Below, in pieces: positions 62,991-64,000 of a DNA stretch of 64,000 nt; positions within the stretch are counted from its first letter, which is position 1; every line of letters starts with the position of its first letter. Source of the DNA: Gerris lacustris (lineage: Eukaryota > Arthropoda > Insecta > Hemiptera > Gerridae); assembly GCA_951217055.1 (NCBI GenBank), contig OX578283.1, positions 32,263,760 to 32,327,759 on the forward strand, read 5' to 3'. Under the pieces are notes generated by a model. The model was not told where the DNA came from and ran no database searches. It saw only the letters and a program-made list of their open reading frames with translations. A program made the position numbers and the translations under genes.

Positions 62991-64000
62991 ACAATTAATT
63001 AAAACTAACAATGAAAAAAAAAAAACTTTTGGTTTGATTTTTACTATTCTTTCTTAAGTAGATTTGCTTTTTTTAATAGCTATGTTTATTTTTATTTTTT
63101 TTTATTTTAACTTACCTCTATCATTTTCAAATCCGTATGAATTCAGCCATTCAATTCAAAGATGTAACTTATGCTACCTCTCTTTCAATCTTCAATCTTT
63201 CTTGTATAGGTACCTGCTATTATTTTAGTTCCTTTCCAAATATCTTTGTCTCGACCATACTACACGTTATTCTTAACGATGATTAGTAAAGTTAATGATC
63301 TATTAATATTCCATTAATTGCTTAAAATCATGAGCAACTTTTAAAAGTAATATTACGTACAGTTGTTTTTATATGTGCTGAATAACTAACTATACTTTAG
63401 ATTCGACAACGAGAAATAAGAAGTGGATTTTAAATGCGGGTTTGAAGAATACTTAAACGTTATCTGTTCTAGATTATAGTATTAGACATGTCTGGCTAGC
63501 TATGTGGCTACCAGACTGGTTTACAAGGCCACTCATTAAACATAATCCAAACGTTAGGATTTTAACCTAACGATTGATATCTTATCTCGTTAGCTGATGA
63601 AAAGCCTGGTAGCGTCTAGTAAACAGGCACCTCGCTTTCGTTATTGTACCCGCTTCACTGGGTTTTACATTTTTTTACGTATCCTTATTCTCTTTAATTT
63701 AAAGGAACAATTAAGAAATTAGAGAAGATTGAATAACTTTTTTTTCTGTTTTATCAGTTTGATTGTGGAACAATGAACATTGGAAATACTTGTTTTTTGG
63801 TGATGTCAAATTATAGCTTTTTAAATTTACGAACGATTTCACTCGTTTTAGTGGTTTTGCTGGCTAATAAAATCAGCTAATGGTAAACCTTTTAACCAAT
63901 TATTGTTGTTCCCCAAAATCCATAATTATTACATTTATATTTCATGATCGTTGCACATGACGGCATCTTTTTTTACTAACATAAACCTATCATATTTATA
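62991..64000. other. AT-rich intergenic DNA, no gene seen
   Basis: No coding exon, RNA gene or repeat copy could be supported to the end of the window. Confidence 0.6.

Noticed and set aside
62735..62992. 85-codon repetitive protein
   Set aside because: It is the translation of a 48-bp minisatellite; the unit length is a multiple of three, so the frame stays open without selection.

Overview
The window looks like intergenic and repeat DNA from an animal, most likely an insect. The clues are very AT-rich sequence, many (TA)n arrays of 60-100 bp, tRNA-like SINE heads, hAT elements with 8-bp target duplications, and short GC-rich foldback elements. A hemipteran is my guess from repeat style only; nothing in the sequence fixes the order. 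There is no operon-like organisation and no long conserved reading frame. The only piece that reads like a host gene is a two-exon candidate at 7081-7649. It would encode 86 residues and has an NRF1/erect-wing type motif just upstream.

Layout. 1-6900 is AT-rich DNA with homopolymers, a pair of hairpin elements sharing 23-bp inverted ends (2340-2560) and an unexplained GC-elevated stretch (about 4790-5520). 6900-7950 holds the candidate gene, whose intron carries an inserted CG-rich repeat. 8000-15500 is mostly featureless apart from SINE-like fragments and a small element with 27-bp perfect inverted ends (14551-14666). 15910-16840 is a decayed LINE reverse transcriptase on the minus strand. 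17000-31500 has hairpins, dispersed repeats and five long (TA)n tracts.

31530-37168 is a nest of transposons. A 563-bp foldback is followed by a repeat (called family C here) that carries a 5S-rRNA-like segment. Family C is split by a 3.57-kb hAT element with perfect 8-bp target duplications, and the hAT itself contains further repeats and a 366-bp inverted-repeat element. 39460-40010 holds two GC-rich foldbacks. 42898-43362 holds two adjacent minisatellites. 46597-49424 is a second hAT nest with perfect 8-bp target duplications; inside it are a 282-bp hAT MITE and a 1.37-kb structure with inverted arms of 185-200 bp. 50900-57500 carries several copies of another dispersed family (family A). 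60957-61983 is a second, minus-strand copy of family C, interrupted by a third foldback of the 39.5-kb type. 62686-62990 is a 48-bp minisatellite.

The most informative structure is the pair of family C copies. Each carries an insertion the other lacks, so each serves as the empty site for the other. This defines the hAT boundaries exactly and places the foldback insertion at a TTAA. The three foldbacks (39464-39626, 39715-40002, 61395-61718) share GGCC-type ends and self-repeating interiors but have unrelated internal words. They are the best candidate here for something not well described.

Most open reading frames in the window are chance frames through (TA)n, minisatellites or palindromic elements and are left out.
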